NCBI RefSeq assembly: GCF_021155775.2
Contig: NC_060232.1
Coordinates: 3,727,257-3,791,256, forward strand
Direction of reading: 5' to 3'
Source of the DNA: Neodiprion pinetum
Taxonomy: Eukaryota > Arthropoda > Insecta > Hymenoptera > Diprionidae
DNA length: 64,000 nt
The notes under the pieces were generated by a model, which was given only the letters and a program-made list of their open reading frames with translations, was not told the DNA's origin and made no database searches. Made by a program: the position numbers and the translations under genes. Shown piece by piece: positions 28,729-40,700 of the stretch. Each line of letters begins with the position of its first letter. Positions within the stretch are counted from its first letter, which is position 1.

Positions 28729-31030
28729 CGTGTGTCGCCCCGTTTCTCGGCGTATTATTATACCGAACCCCGTAGCAGTGCTGCCGTTGAGATCCACGGA
28801 TTTACCCAGAGAATAAAACCCGATACGCGGGTAATGCTGGTGAATATGCTACGCCTCCCCCCCTCGCCCTCCCTCCCCCTGCCCCTCCGCCACCGTCATC
28901 TTACCCCCTACCCCATCGTCGTCGCACCGTCAGCCTTCTGGTCCAATCGTCTGCACACAACATCTTCATACACTCGGGGGATGTTTACCCTCTTTCCTTG
29001 TCCGCAAACAATCTCGAGTCATTCTCCACCGTTTCAATGTGATTGCGTTTACGACAATAAAGAAAAACGATCCCTGCCAATCCGCAGATTGTTTCGAAGA
29101 GTTGATAAAATTTTTGACAATTATGAATAAGCCGTTGATTCGGATTGTGTACTTAAAGAATCTGCTTATTGAAGGAAAATTTATATGGAATCAATTGTCG
29201 CGGTAATATTAAAGGTGGTTTTGCGGTTTTTGTCCTGTATTGCATGCGATTTTGAACTGGGTTAATTGTTTCGAGTAAGAGTTAATTCAATTTCCCAAAC
29301 GATTAAAATTATACAAATTCAATCACGTTTTGAAAACCTCAATCATTTATATCGACACAAAAAAATTCTACAATACGACTAAACGAACGAAATTACGGGT
29401 TGACTCGAACTAATTTCAGTTTATCCGTCGATCGACAGTTGAAATCAGATGATTGACTAATTTGAAACCTAACACACGGCATTATTGAGTAATTTGCTGA
29501 ATAATTCTGATTTCATCGCATCTGCTCAACCGGCATCATTTACGAAAATGACGTCCAGTATACTAAAACGAGTTTGACAAGTCCGTTAATTACGACAAAC
29601 CGTTGCCGATTAGTTCTAGATTGAAAGAAATGGATTCTTTGAGAAAAACAATTCAACTGTTAACAAAATCGACTCCCGTTATCTCGAACATCTCCGAACG
29701 ATCTACACAACTGTAATTTAACTAACGACACCTCGCAGTGTCTCGAAGTCATCGACGCGTAATTACGAACGTCCGAGCGATATTGGCCCAGGAATTACAT
29801 GTACAGAGATCGACAGACGGATTCGCGCGTATATATATATATGTATATATATATGCGTAAATTCAAGGGGGGACGGACCGCGGTGTTCGGGGAACAGACA
29901 GGGGGTTGGGATTACGTAATGGGGAACATACGGATCATAATATATCGTAATGGATATAACATTAGCGAGCGACGACGATACTGCAGTGTAATACGCGTTT
30001 AGTTTAGTTTGCGTGTTGGGGTTACCAAGTCGGTCCTTTCCAGCCCAGCCGCCTCACTGGTACCCCAAACGCGGTGAACCCCGCTTCCACTGACAGAGAG
30101 AGGGTGCATAATTTATCACCCCTTGGTCCACCCCTGCAGCCTCCCTCGCTTACCCTTCCCCCCCTCCCCTCCCCGCCCCACCACTCCCGTCTCCTACCCT
30201 CACCACCGAAACTTCTCTTCACCGTTCGCGATCTCTCTTCTCGGTCCGTATAAGCAGCGCAATAGGGAACGTGCCCACCGCTATTCCGATGGTGTCTGTG
30301 CGTCGAATGCCAGCTAATAAATGTACACGTATTTAGGGACAAATCTATACATACATATATATATATATATGTATATGTATGAAACACGTGATCGCGAAGA
30401 TGCAGAAGCAATGCAGATGCTGGCAAGAGGGACGGATGGATGCCAATTTGCATTTGCAATGAAATTATTATACGTATAGGAGTCGTTAGCACCCTGCACA
30501 GACTGTGGAACCTGTACCCGCGAGTAAAACGGATGAATAGTTGATTACTTTGGGGGATGAAGGACGAAGGGATAGGAGGGTCTTCAATGCTAATCGCCTA
30601 AGGAGTTTTAGAAAATATCAGGCAGGGCTACATTGTTTTGCTTTCAAATGAATTAGCGTCGTTAAATTCTCGCTCTGTCTACGCCCGTGTTTTACCGCTC
30701 CGTGCAGTCGCCGCCGCTGTCGCGTTGTTCAATTTCGGAAATCAACGATAAAAGAGCCGAATGAATTGGACGGTCGTAACGTTTTCGTTCCCGAATTTAT
30801 GCGGAAGCTAAGGATATTCAGTTGTTTCCGTTGGCTTCGACGATGTCTCGCTATTCAAACACACCGCGGATGGCCATTACTACAATCCACGATTCATTGC
30901 CGAAACTGTTACAGTTATGGACCATTCGTCACAACTGTGAATTAATTATTGCACGGTCGTTTGTTTAACCGCCGTGTATCGCGACACCATGACAATCGCA
31001 TTTCAACAAGCTGTATATTCGTCCTTTGAT

Positions 31031-31141
31031 TGAAAAAAACTATAATTAATTGATTTTTCAAGTCTCAAAAAATAATGGCAACCCGATTAAGGTTGTGTTT
31101 TTATTTCTATTTGAAAAATCGATTAATTATAGTTTTTTTCA
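31031..31141. repeat. Near-perfect 31-bp inverted repeat with 49-bp loop
   Basis: The arms 31031-31061 and 31111-31141 are reverse complements with one mismatch (core ATAATTAAT / ATTAATTAT with T/A runs on both sides). It could form a stable cruciform or RNA hairpin, or be the two ends of a very small MITE. Confidence 0.75.
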
Positions 31142-31694
31142 GTTATATATATATCTCAATTATATCTGGTGTTAAATATCCTTTTAATAAAAGTCTTCAA
31201 CCCATGAAGCTGACAAAGCGTTTAAGCAGGCGGCATATTGAGACAGCGTCAACAATAATAACTGGTATCGAGAATGATTAAATAGTCCAAACACAAACCC
31301 AGTCACAGAGATCCGAGAAGCTTTTCTTCGAGCGGCTTTTTCACCCCTTTTTATATATTTCTGTTTCTTTTTCCGGCAACGAAAATAACCAGAGGAAGTC
31401 AAATTTTTGTAGATACAGGTAAAGATGCTTCCGGAGATATTTGTATAAGAAAAACAAACAAACAAACGAGCAATAATTTACGACGTTGTATTAAATGCGG
31501 ATTGAAGACAGAAGCCAAGGATAATCTACAGGCGAGGAAAATATTGAAAATACACCGATTAAGGCTACGAGTAGAATAGAATTGGTTTTTATTGTGACTA
31601 GATTACAAACGGAACCCTTCGACGATTGTCCGTCGAGTTTTATATAAGGAACGCGTACACATGGAGCGAGTGAGTGATTCAAAGGATCGGTATA

Positions 31695-31763
31695 GATTAT
31701 TATTATTATTATTATTATTGTTATTGTTATTATTATTATTATTAATCTTATTATTATTATTAA
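31695..31763. repeat. (TTA)n microsatellite
   Basis: Tandem TTA/ATT units with a few TTG interruptions over about 70 bp. Confidence 0.9.
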
Positions 31764-32652
31764 CTCATTTTCTCGTCTCTTCTTTCCTTTACTCCGTTGG
31801 TCTTAATTTTATACAACGAACGCACGTACATGAAACTTTATATTATACCTCGACGTTTTCCACACAGCCCGGCATACAGTCACTCGCTTGAAGATAAAAT
31901 TTTTGCATGATGCACGTTACTTCGACGAACATTTTGTACGACATCGGTATTCGTGTAAAACAGCTGCAGTCGTTTTTCGTGCACTGTTTACCTCATACAA
32001 CATATGGCTAGGGATTTGCGCGCATCGTTTGGCCTTTAAACCGTTAAATCTTACACTTATTCTTCTGCATCTTTTTCTCCTGGCTGCTATCAACGATTTC
32101 GACGTATATCTCACCTTCGTCGATCTTAATTCAATTATTTCTGATCGCGAATTAGTTACATTCGGTAACCAAAAATAGAGCTAACGTAACTTTATCTTGG
32201 ATTCTTTGAATTTTCAAACGATCAATCGACAACGTTCAACTCCAAGCTTCTAAGGAAATCGTATTTTTGATAAGTCGCAGCGCGGAGCTTCGAAGAATTT
32301 CCTTGTCGGCCATATAAATCCGAATACTTTACAACGAGACTCTGATCACCCGCAACGAAAGATTGACCCTTTTCTTTTCAACATGCATCAACCTTTGCGA
32401 AGAAGAGGAAAAAGAATATTTCACAGACCACGATCGAGACCAAACATCGCGTAAAGATATAGAATATTGTTTATATAATTATTCATTAGTAGCAATAGTA
32501 TGTATATCGTAGGATACGGCCAACTACTAGAATGATCTGTGCTCGTTATAGATATACTGTACACCACGAGTCGCTTTTTGCAAAACAGCCCGACGCCTAT
32601 CGACGGCTATCCATCCCTTAACGACCTAACATTTGGTATTTGCTGAACGTTT

Positions 32653-32764
32653 ATATTTTTATTATTCACGTATTATTGTTATTAATTCATTATTATTGTT
32701 GTTGTTGTTGTTGTTACATCTACTACTGTTGGTTTCAATAACGCATAATTATTATAATTGTTAC

Positions 32765-32799
<35 letters not shown>

Positions 32800-33041
32800 G
32801 TAATGGTATCGTTACCATCATTATCATCATCATTATCATTAATAATATTATTACCATTGTTATCAATATTATCATCGCCCTCATCATGACCACCATCACC
32901 ATCAGAATCATCATCATCGTCACCATCACCTTCATCATCATCATCGTCGTCATCGTCGTCATCAACCATCATCGCCACCACCACCATCATCATCATCATC
33001 ATCATCGCCACCACCATCATCATCATCATCATCGCCACCAC

Positions 33042-33074
<33 letters not shown>

Positions 33075-33133
33075 TAATCATCATCATCATTAAACTTATC
33101 ATCATTATTATTATTATTACTATTATTATTACT
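32653..33133. repeat. Compound trinucleotide repeat block (ATT, GTT, ATC, CAC variants), about 480 bp
   Basis: Successive zones of (ATT)n, (GTT)n, (ATC)n with (CAC) interruptions and again (ATT)n. All are one-base variants of a common 3-bp period. It lies just beyond the likely poly(A) signal of Ptx1. Translations give long His, Met, Asp or Asn runs; these are artefacts of the repeat. Confidence 0.95.
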
Positions 33134-33154
33134 ATTAATATACGATCATTACGA

Positions 33155-33160
33155 TTTATT
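33155..33160 (-). terminator. Candidate polyadenylation signal of Ptx1
   Basis: TTTATT on + is AATAAA on the minus strand, about 800 bases past the Ptx1 stop and directly before the trinucleotide block. Other signals further away cannot be excluded. Confidence 0.35.
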
Positions 33161-33952
33161 TTATGACCTTGACATAATAATATAACAATTTGGTATACAT
33201 ATTATATTCGCACGCCGTATGGGTGTCTACTATACAGTTATCTACAGAGTAGTGAGTAAAGCAACGCGATCCGTACGAGAATTCAACATAGAATATAATT
33301 TATACATATCGAGCGTACACGATCAACGAATAATCGCGATCCACGACGACACCTGCATTCATTTCCATAAAAACAATTCGTGTTTTAGAAATTTGGAAAT
33401 AGAACCCTCGCTACCCATTCGCGTCGTAGAACCTACCTATCCAGCTCTCCTTCGTCGTCTCCGTGCATCGGCAATTCGGCAGGTACCGGATTCCAGCGAA
33501 ACCTATGCATGAAAAGAAGAAATTTCATCCTACTGGAGACCGCGGTTTTCATCCCTCGGTAGGGCCAGCTGCTGGGGTCCGTTGGCGACCGAGGGCGCCG
33601 TCCAGCAGTCGAGGAGGGTTGGCCAGTAGCTGGCGGCTGCGGCGGTGGTGGCCGCGTGCTGCCAGTAACCGGCGAGTCCCGCGCCTCCCGCGGGGGTGCG
33701 TCCGTCGTCCTGAAAGGCCCTGGGGTCCGCCGCCGAGGGTTCCTCGTCGTAGAGAAGATACGGCGAGGGCGATGCCGTCGACGATGGCGTCGACGACAGG
33801 GCGGGCGAGGCGGCGGACCGGGGCCTGGGTCACTCGGTCTGAAGCTGGTGACCCTTGCCCCCGTTGCTCCCGTGGGCTACGCCGGTTCCTCCGGCCTGCG
33901 ATACGGCCGTCGCGGGTGTCTGGTGGGGGCTCGACGCAGCCCCCGCCTCGCC
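33161..33952 (-). other. Probable 3' UTR of Ptx1
   Basis: Directly follows the Ptx1 stop codon. The part nearest the stop (about 33540-33952) stays as GC-rich as the coding exon, then composition drops sharply to AT-rich. Long open frames on both strands here are by-products of the GC-rich composition. Confidence 0.5.
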
Positions 33953-34738
33953 TCAGACCTGGGCCCTGGCCGTCGCGTTCCCGTGTTCGGGTCCCGGCGA
34001 GTGGGGGTTGGTACCCGTCGTCAGGGCGTACTGGCAGGCGCTGAGGCCCCCGACCGACGAGGCCCTCGAGCTTACGGGGCTGATGCTGCCCCCGGTGGTC
34101 CCAGTCGTACCTCCCGTGCTGTACGGACTCCCGCTGAAACCGCTGCTGTGCTGCTTCGCCTTGAGCCGCAGCGAAGCGATGCTGCTCGACATGACGTTGC
34201 ACGTTTCCGGCGCCGCCGCCGTCCTGTGGTGCGGCGTGTAGACCGGGGGTCCGTAGGGGTGGGGCGCGGCCGGCGCCGCGTAGGGGCACGCCGCCCCCGA
34301 GGCAGCGACCGGCGAGCCGGCGACCCCCAGGCCCGAGCCCATCCCCGGAAGCATCGAGGTCGCCGCCTGACCCACCGACACGGACATTCCGCCCACGTGG
34401 CTTCCGGCGACGGACGTCGCCGCGGCGTTGAAGCAGTTCACCGGGCTGACCTGGGCGTGATGGTGGTGGTGGGAGGCCGTCGGTACGACCGAACCCAAGG
34501 GGTTCACGGGCCACGGAAAGCTCTTGCTGCTGAGGGGTGAGGGCACCTTGGCCGCCCAGTTGTTGTAGGAACTGTACGAACTGTAGAGGGCGTCGGCGTC
34601 GGGAAAGGGCTGGGTCATGAAGCCGTTCAGACTGGCGGTACCGAAGCCGGACTTGAAGTCCGCGGCCGCGGCCGCGGCGGCGTTCATCGCGTTGCGTTCC
34701 CGCTTGCGCCACTTCGCTCGTCTGTTCTTGAACCACAC
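33953..34738 (-). CDS. Ptx1: Ptx1 coding exon 4 (end of homeodomain, OAR domain, stop)
   Basis: Encodes residues 249-509: homeodomain positions 47-60, a poly-Ala run and DFKSGFG, a Ser/Ala/Gly/Pro-rich activation region with a five-His run, OAR (432-445), LSACQYA (480-486) and a 23-residue tail; TGA at 33953-33955. Very GC-rich compared with the surrounding DNA. Confidence 0.95.
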   Translation of the reverse strand: MWFKNRRAKWRKRERNAMNAAAAAAADFKSGFGTASLNGFMTQPFPDADALYSSYSSYNNWAAKVPSPLSSKSFPWPVNPLGSVVPTASHHHHHAQVSPVNCFNAAATSVAGSHVGGMSVSVGQAATSMLPGMGSGLGVAGSPVAASGAACPYAAPAAPHPYGPPVYTPHHRTAAAPETCNVMSSSIASLRLKAKQHSSGFSGSPYSTGGTTGTTGGSISPVSSRASSVGGLSACQYALTTGTNPHSPGPEHGNATARAQV

Positions 34739-37700
34739 CTGAAACCAGAGGCATGAAGAATGTGTAGGGAGGTTTACCTCAAGCTGGAATATTACAGTAA
34801 CGCATCGCGGCGGGGATCTTTCACGCGGGATCGCGTGCGCCGCCACAACCCCCCGACGGCGGCTCTTCTCCGACGGAAACCTCGCGTCAGCATTTTCCAG
34901 CCCTTGGTTCTCGGGGCCGGGAGGCGTACGTTGCCAAGGGGAACATCCCCTCCGGCGACAATTACACGGCTGGTTGCACACCCCGTACCTACACGTCGAG
35001 CTACCGCGTTAATGCTGAAGGTATATGTATATGTATAGATTTATGAATGTATATGTATATATATAGGTATAAGACGAGACGCTGTGTATCCTCCGGCGGA
35101 ACCAAGGAGCCCTGGGACCGACTCAAGATGGATGGCCTCACGATCGCGTCGCGGAAACGGTAAGAGGCGCGACGAATCATTGAATGAGGGTAACAGGCTA
35201 ATGAAGAGTAATGTCCTCGCTGTTCCATACCGCCTATGGTATAGGTATACCGCTCCATCAAGGACGCCTACCTCTCGCGTCTCACCACTCGGTTAACGTC
35301 TACACGCGCTGACGGTGAATCGACTCCTTTATCTTTTAATCCAAACCTCTCATCGGCTCTTTGATCGTTGACCCGATGAACCTGCTTTCGGAAACGAACC
35401 ATCCCGTTTTTCAAATTATTCACTACTGCGCGTGGTTCTTTTTTTTTTTTTTTCATGCACACTTGCGGGGACGTTGAAAGTTTAATATATATTTCTAAGA
35501 CCCGTTGTCAGTATCAATTGAAGCAGCTAGTAAACCAAATGTTGAAACACTTGTACCGATGGGGCGTCGTGTAGTGGAAGGTACAGAGTTTCAAGAAAAA
35601 TAGAAGATACAAAAGAAACAAGTACTCGATCACTAAAGTAGAAGACCGATGTTTATTCGAAAAAATGCAGATAATCAGGAAGCAAGGAACTACGAAAGAT
35701 GACGAAACTTTGTCTTATTCTACCCGTTAATCTTTGAATCCGTATTCTAAACAGCGTTGGTATCGAAGCGCCAATTACACGTGCGAAAATGGCACCTTAT
35801 GCCTATAATCCCTTATACGAAGGAAACACAATATCGATACCTTACAGCAGGGAATGTAACCAATCCTCGAAGGTAATTTGGAGTTCCTTAATCAGAAAGA
35901 GGGATCCGTTTCACTCCTGGATATTGCCGCGTCAGTATAGAAAGCTACAACAGAGGATACCTCGCGTGGATGCGAAAGAGTTATTGTGGAGGAACCGTGG
36001 GGGTGAGGGCGAGGGCGCGGAGGGCGAGAGCTGGTTGAGCCAGCGAGGGAGTCAACTCTCTGTAGCACAACAGCAGAACTGAACGTAGGCGGAAGATGCG
36101 AGCTTGGGAATCAATAAGGCCAGGGCAAGGGCAGAGGTTGGGACGGAGGGCGAGGCTGGGCTGCAAGCGGCAGGAGGTAAGGCCGCGCCCATAAAGTTTA
36201 ACGGTATCACAGGATTCTGGCAGGTATATAGTGCGAAGAGCCTCGGGTACTTCTTCCTCGTAAACTTTCTCCGGCGCGAAAATGCGAGCTTGAAAAGCTG
36301 CGCCGACTTCCGGCAAAGGGTTCCGTCCGCGACTCCTCATAGCCGCCGAATTAGCATCGCCGTTGAGAAACTTTTTTTCCGTTTTTGGCGGGGCAGCTTT
36401 TTGCGACAACTTCTATTACAGACAGTCACTCCGTTCCTCGCGACTCGGGAGTGCTCGAATCGGGGAGCAAAAGTTGCTGTTGGAGGGTAACTGGTGTCTG
36501 GTGGCGAGGTCGTCTCGAGGGCCGAACAACACGTCAGGAGGGCAATAAAATCTCATCAAATCACAGTGTCCCTCGCTTCTTTCCGCCTCCTGCAGCCCTC
36601 CCGCAAAGCTCCTGCACCAGGCTCAATCTACGGAAGCTTATATAACTGTAATGAGACTGTGGTCCGTGGACTCATCAATCACTCGACGGACCCCAACGAA
36701 ATTAACGTTTTCTTATACCGTTGTTACGGACGTCCGCTTCTTGGACCCGCTTCAACTTCCTCACGTCCCGAATCCGAGGATCCGTATCGTGGATAAAATC
36801 GCGCCGACAATTATGCGAGATGTTTCTTCGGGTTCGTTTCTCTTTGTTTTCGCAAAATTGACAAAGTTCACGCGAGATTCCGTTTCTGACGAGATTTCCT
36901 GCGCACCACCGGAGAAATCGGGGAATGTGTATTGCGTGCCGGAGTTTCGAGCTATCGGGCAACGAAAGGATAGAACCGGAGGGAGCTGCACGGGCCGTAG
37001 AGAGAGAACGATAGAGAGAGGAGGAAGGGAGGAGGATAATATTGATCCCCTCGTAGTCCCGCCCCGCCTGGTAGCCGCCGCCATCATTATATTACCCACC
37101 ATCCCTCCGTCCATCTCCGTCTTTGTCCTCCTCGCCCGCAATACCGGCTTTTCTCGTCTGCCTACCGCGTTTCGCGCGTCTTGCAAAAGCACACGCTATT
37201 TTCATTTTCCTCTATTTTTTTTCATTTTTTTTTTTTTCTTTTTCTTTGCTTTCTTCTTTACGTAAATGATACTCTGTTTTCTGTTTCTCTCACGAGGGAC
37301 GAGGAAATCCGAATGAAACAAGGACGATTTGCAAGGTGTACGCAAAAGTCAGGAAAACGAAAAGTTTGAACGAATACGAAGAAGAAAAAGAAGAATAAGT
37401 GACCGCGTACGCGGCACCACTTCATTAAAAATAAATTCCGTGAAGGAGCCGCCGGATATCCGGGGCTTCGCGAGGATTTGATGCCGCAACCCCCGAGCAG
37501 TAGTATCCATAACTCTGAGCCACCCTTTCCTCCTCCTCCTCCTCCTCCTCTTTTCCTTCTGCTTCTTCTTCTTCTTCTTCTTCTTCTTCTACTTCTTATA
37601 TCTTGCGCCGCTGTTTCTCACCCCCTCCTCCCTATTCACTCTCCGCGAGTGCGACCAAACGACGATAGGTAGGTACTGTCTACCTGAATATTTTTCGCCT

Positions 37701-40700
37701 ACCTCTCCAAAGCACCACCATACATGTATACCTGTAATGGTGCATTTATACTCCAGGTTCGCGTCACTGCGGCTCATTTATAAATATTTTTTTTCTTCTT
37801 CTTCTTCTACGCGCCGAAGCCAAGCTAACCGATGTTTGCTGTTCAAGGTGAGATTGATGGTATCTTTCCTGCCCTCTTTTCTGATAAACGACTCTCCGTA
37901 CTATCTCGAATATCAAGTAAACGTCCAAACACCTCGTGACTTTCATTCATTTTCACCCAAATCGCACGTTTCAAAACACTGTGTATCGGTCTACACGGTT
38001 GATCGAGAATTTCTACATTCCCTTGTTTCTGCTTGCGGTCTTCTAACCGATCGATCCATCATGTTACACGCTTGTCAGATCCGCTGAGTAGGTGAACTGC
38101 AAAGAAAGCCGGTGCGCGAATTGCGATTAGTTGCAGGCACGGATTCATTAACTGCGTTCACGAAATCATCGGTTTATAGATAAGATATACATGCTCTAAA
38201 CTCCAGTTTCAAAACATCGGCGATATAATATTTATACGAAACGCCGTCGAGCAATCGATTTCACAAGAGAATCAATCATCTCTGACGAATGAATTGCACA
38301 AAAGATGAGATCCGTAATCAACGTCCACGTGATATAGCGAAGACTTCATCCTCAATTTAAGAACGATTCAGTCTTCCCTGAATCCAGCCCGCGTCTCGGG
38401 GAATGCGAGGATATAGCGAGGCGGTGAAAATACTGAAAAATAGGCAAAAATAGGGGGAAAAAAACGAAACTGAGTTTGAGTCGAAATAAAGGAGCGAGAG
38501 CCAACCGGAGAGATATTCGCCGGTGGATATATACGCGGCTGCACGGACAGCTGCGCGTTGCGCGTTTCGAACGAACCAGCGTCGGCCATCATGGCTGCCA
38601 GGTTGGATGTGCCGCGGTTTCCCCCGGTTCTTCTTACTCTCCTCCTCTCCTCTCCTCTCCTCTCCTCCTCTCTCCTCTCGCTCCTTCTTCACCCCGAGGG
38701 GAGATCCTCCCTCTCAGATTCCCTGCCCTCGTCCCACGTTCTGCAAACCTCGCTTTCCAACAGCAGCTTCTCCATAAATCTCACTATGCCGTCGAGATGG
38801 ATCAGCGAATACGTATATCTTAGGGTGGCATCCACCCCAACCACCCTCACTGTATACGTGTGCCCTGCACCTACACCCACACCTGCAACAGGGCTTCAAG
38901 AGCGAGACTGGTGTACGTTGATACACAACGCATCGGGAGTGGATACGGAGCGAATTCGTCACATCGAATACCGGCGAAGTGGATAGAGGTATGCGTTCAC
39001 GTGTGTGCAACACCGACTCTATTCTCTTGACGAATCGCGACCGCCTCTTTTATACATATGCGCTCGTTACACTCGGCGACATATTTTCTCTCGGATGAAT
39101 TGAGTTTCCGAAATCGTTTTGTATCCTGAGAAATGGAATCTGACTCGAGGAAGTCCTTTCCTATCGAACTTTCGAAAACATGCAAACGATCCAGACTTCG
39201 GGGTGTTTTATTCCCGTCAAAGTGTGATTATCAAGTGATTATCAAACCGTACTAACAACGAGTGAGAACGGAATCGAGAACCATTCGTGTACTTGCGTAC
39301 AAGCCGACTTACTTTTACTCTTGTAAACAAAGTGGAACCAGGCGATGAGATTGAGAAATCATCGGCGGGTAGTTATTGGAGATTTTCAAGAAAAAAAGAA
39401 GATTTCTCTCGACAAACAGTCAAACGACCGATTAAACTTGGCCAGGTTCGAATTGCTTCACAAACGTTTTCGACGGTCTGCATGCAACACGAACGGGATC
39501 TTCGGGAATTATACCAGGCTCTTGTTAACGAGACGTTTAAGCGTGACAAATCTTCTAGCCTGATTCAAAGAATTATGTTATAAGAGCCGTTTGGGTTTAG
39601 GGATCGTGAATAACAACGTGTATTTTTAAAACGATCAGTAAGTATATATCGGTTGGCGTTCCACGCCCAGATCGTATCACGCTGCACGCGTACGAACATA
39701 ATTCATGAAATCCTATTTTCGACGTACATTACTTCTAGCGTATGGAGTCCGTTTGGTCCGTCTTCTGGTCGAAAAGAATTTTCTACGTTGGCTAAGGACG
39801 ATTTTTTTTTTCCGATTGAGATTTGTTCGGTCCAAAATTCTCATCCGACGGGATAAAAGATCCACCTGCGGACAATTCGAGTTACCTATTGGTCTATTGG
39901 TTTTTTTCTTTCTCTTCGCTGATATCCCCCTCGGGAGGTGTGAAAATATTCGATTACTTTATCTGGAAAACGGAAGCTCTCGAGCCTCCGTCGCCTACTT
40001 CGCGAACGTTAAAATAATCTTTCCATTCCCGCGGTAGTTTGCGTGGCTCCACCAGGAACGCAGTGGAGCAGGTCAGGTGGGTATATAACGTTAATGTGAT
40101 CCCGATGATCCTACGGGATTTGGCACCACGACCCTTATTTGTAATTGCCTGTGAACGTGAACCGCAGCCTCAGCTGCGCCGCGAGCGTCACACTCTTTTC
40201 GTTTTGCCGAACCATTTTATATATATATCCTCCCCGTGTTACATCCCTTCTTATACGATTTTATCGTCGGTATACGGAGCATTGTACACAATTCTACATA
40301 TTTCTTTGTTCGTTCTCGAAATTAACTGTGTAAACATTTTTTTTCTATTCCACAAAATGTTATCGCAACAAAGCTATCGCGGATATTTTTCACGGCCTCG
40401 CGAGTTGATTCGAGAATACGCGAAAACTGGCATCGTTTCCGGGACCATGGAAACACACGTAGTTAAAAGTTGAATGGTTAAAGCGACGCGGTGCGATGGG
40501 ATATGATACAAATGTTATTAGCCTTTACGTTTGCCTAATACCAGCGCAGGACTGAATACGTGTGTGCACAACGATCGGTAACCGGCGGAATGTGGAAATA
40601 GAGTAGAGAGAACGGGGAGTTTTATGGATTTTTTTTTTTCGTTCCGTTCGTCGTTGTGGTAGTGAAACGTATAGCTGCACCAGTGGGATTCGGATATTCA

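Larger units (their letters stand above)
28729..33130. other. Intergenic DNA downstream of Ptx1
   Basis: No supported gene. Contains a C-rich tract at 28857-28885 and another at 30153-30179, (TA)n near 29829 and 30354, (TTA)n at 31695-31763, the hairpin at 31031-31141 and the large trinucleotide block that begins near 32650. Confidence 0.5.

Noticed and set aside
28351..29130. 259-codon plus-strand frame
   Set aside because: Runs across the TACAGGGTG element and C-rich tracts with no domain or conserved motif.
31888..32178. 96-codon plus-strand frame with a hydrophobic stretch
   Set aside because: AT-rich intergenic DNA, no homologue recalled, no promoter or splice signals.
32682..33077. 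Poly-Met, poly-His, poly-Asp frames
   Set aside because: Direct translations of the trinucleotide repeat block.
33656..34540. 294-codon frame on the plus strand opposite Ptx1 exon 4
   Set aside because: Arg/Gly/Pro-rich translation typical of GC-rich antisense; no domain and no splice context.
33549..34754. 401-codon frame on the minus strand overlapping Ptx1 exon 4
   Set aside because: It is an alternative frame of a GC-rich coding exon; the Ptx1 frame carries the homeodomain, OAR and LSACQYA motifs, this one carries no known domain.
36651..37265. 204-codon plus-strand frame in Ptx1 intron 3
   Set aside because: Ends in poly-Phe from a T run and has no recognisable domain; intronic chance frame.
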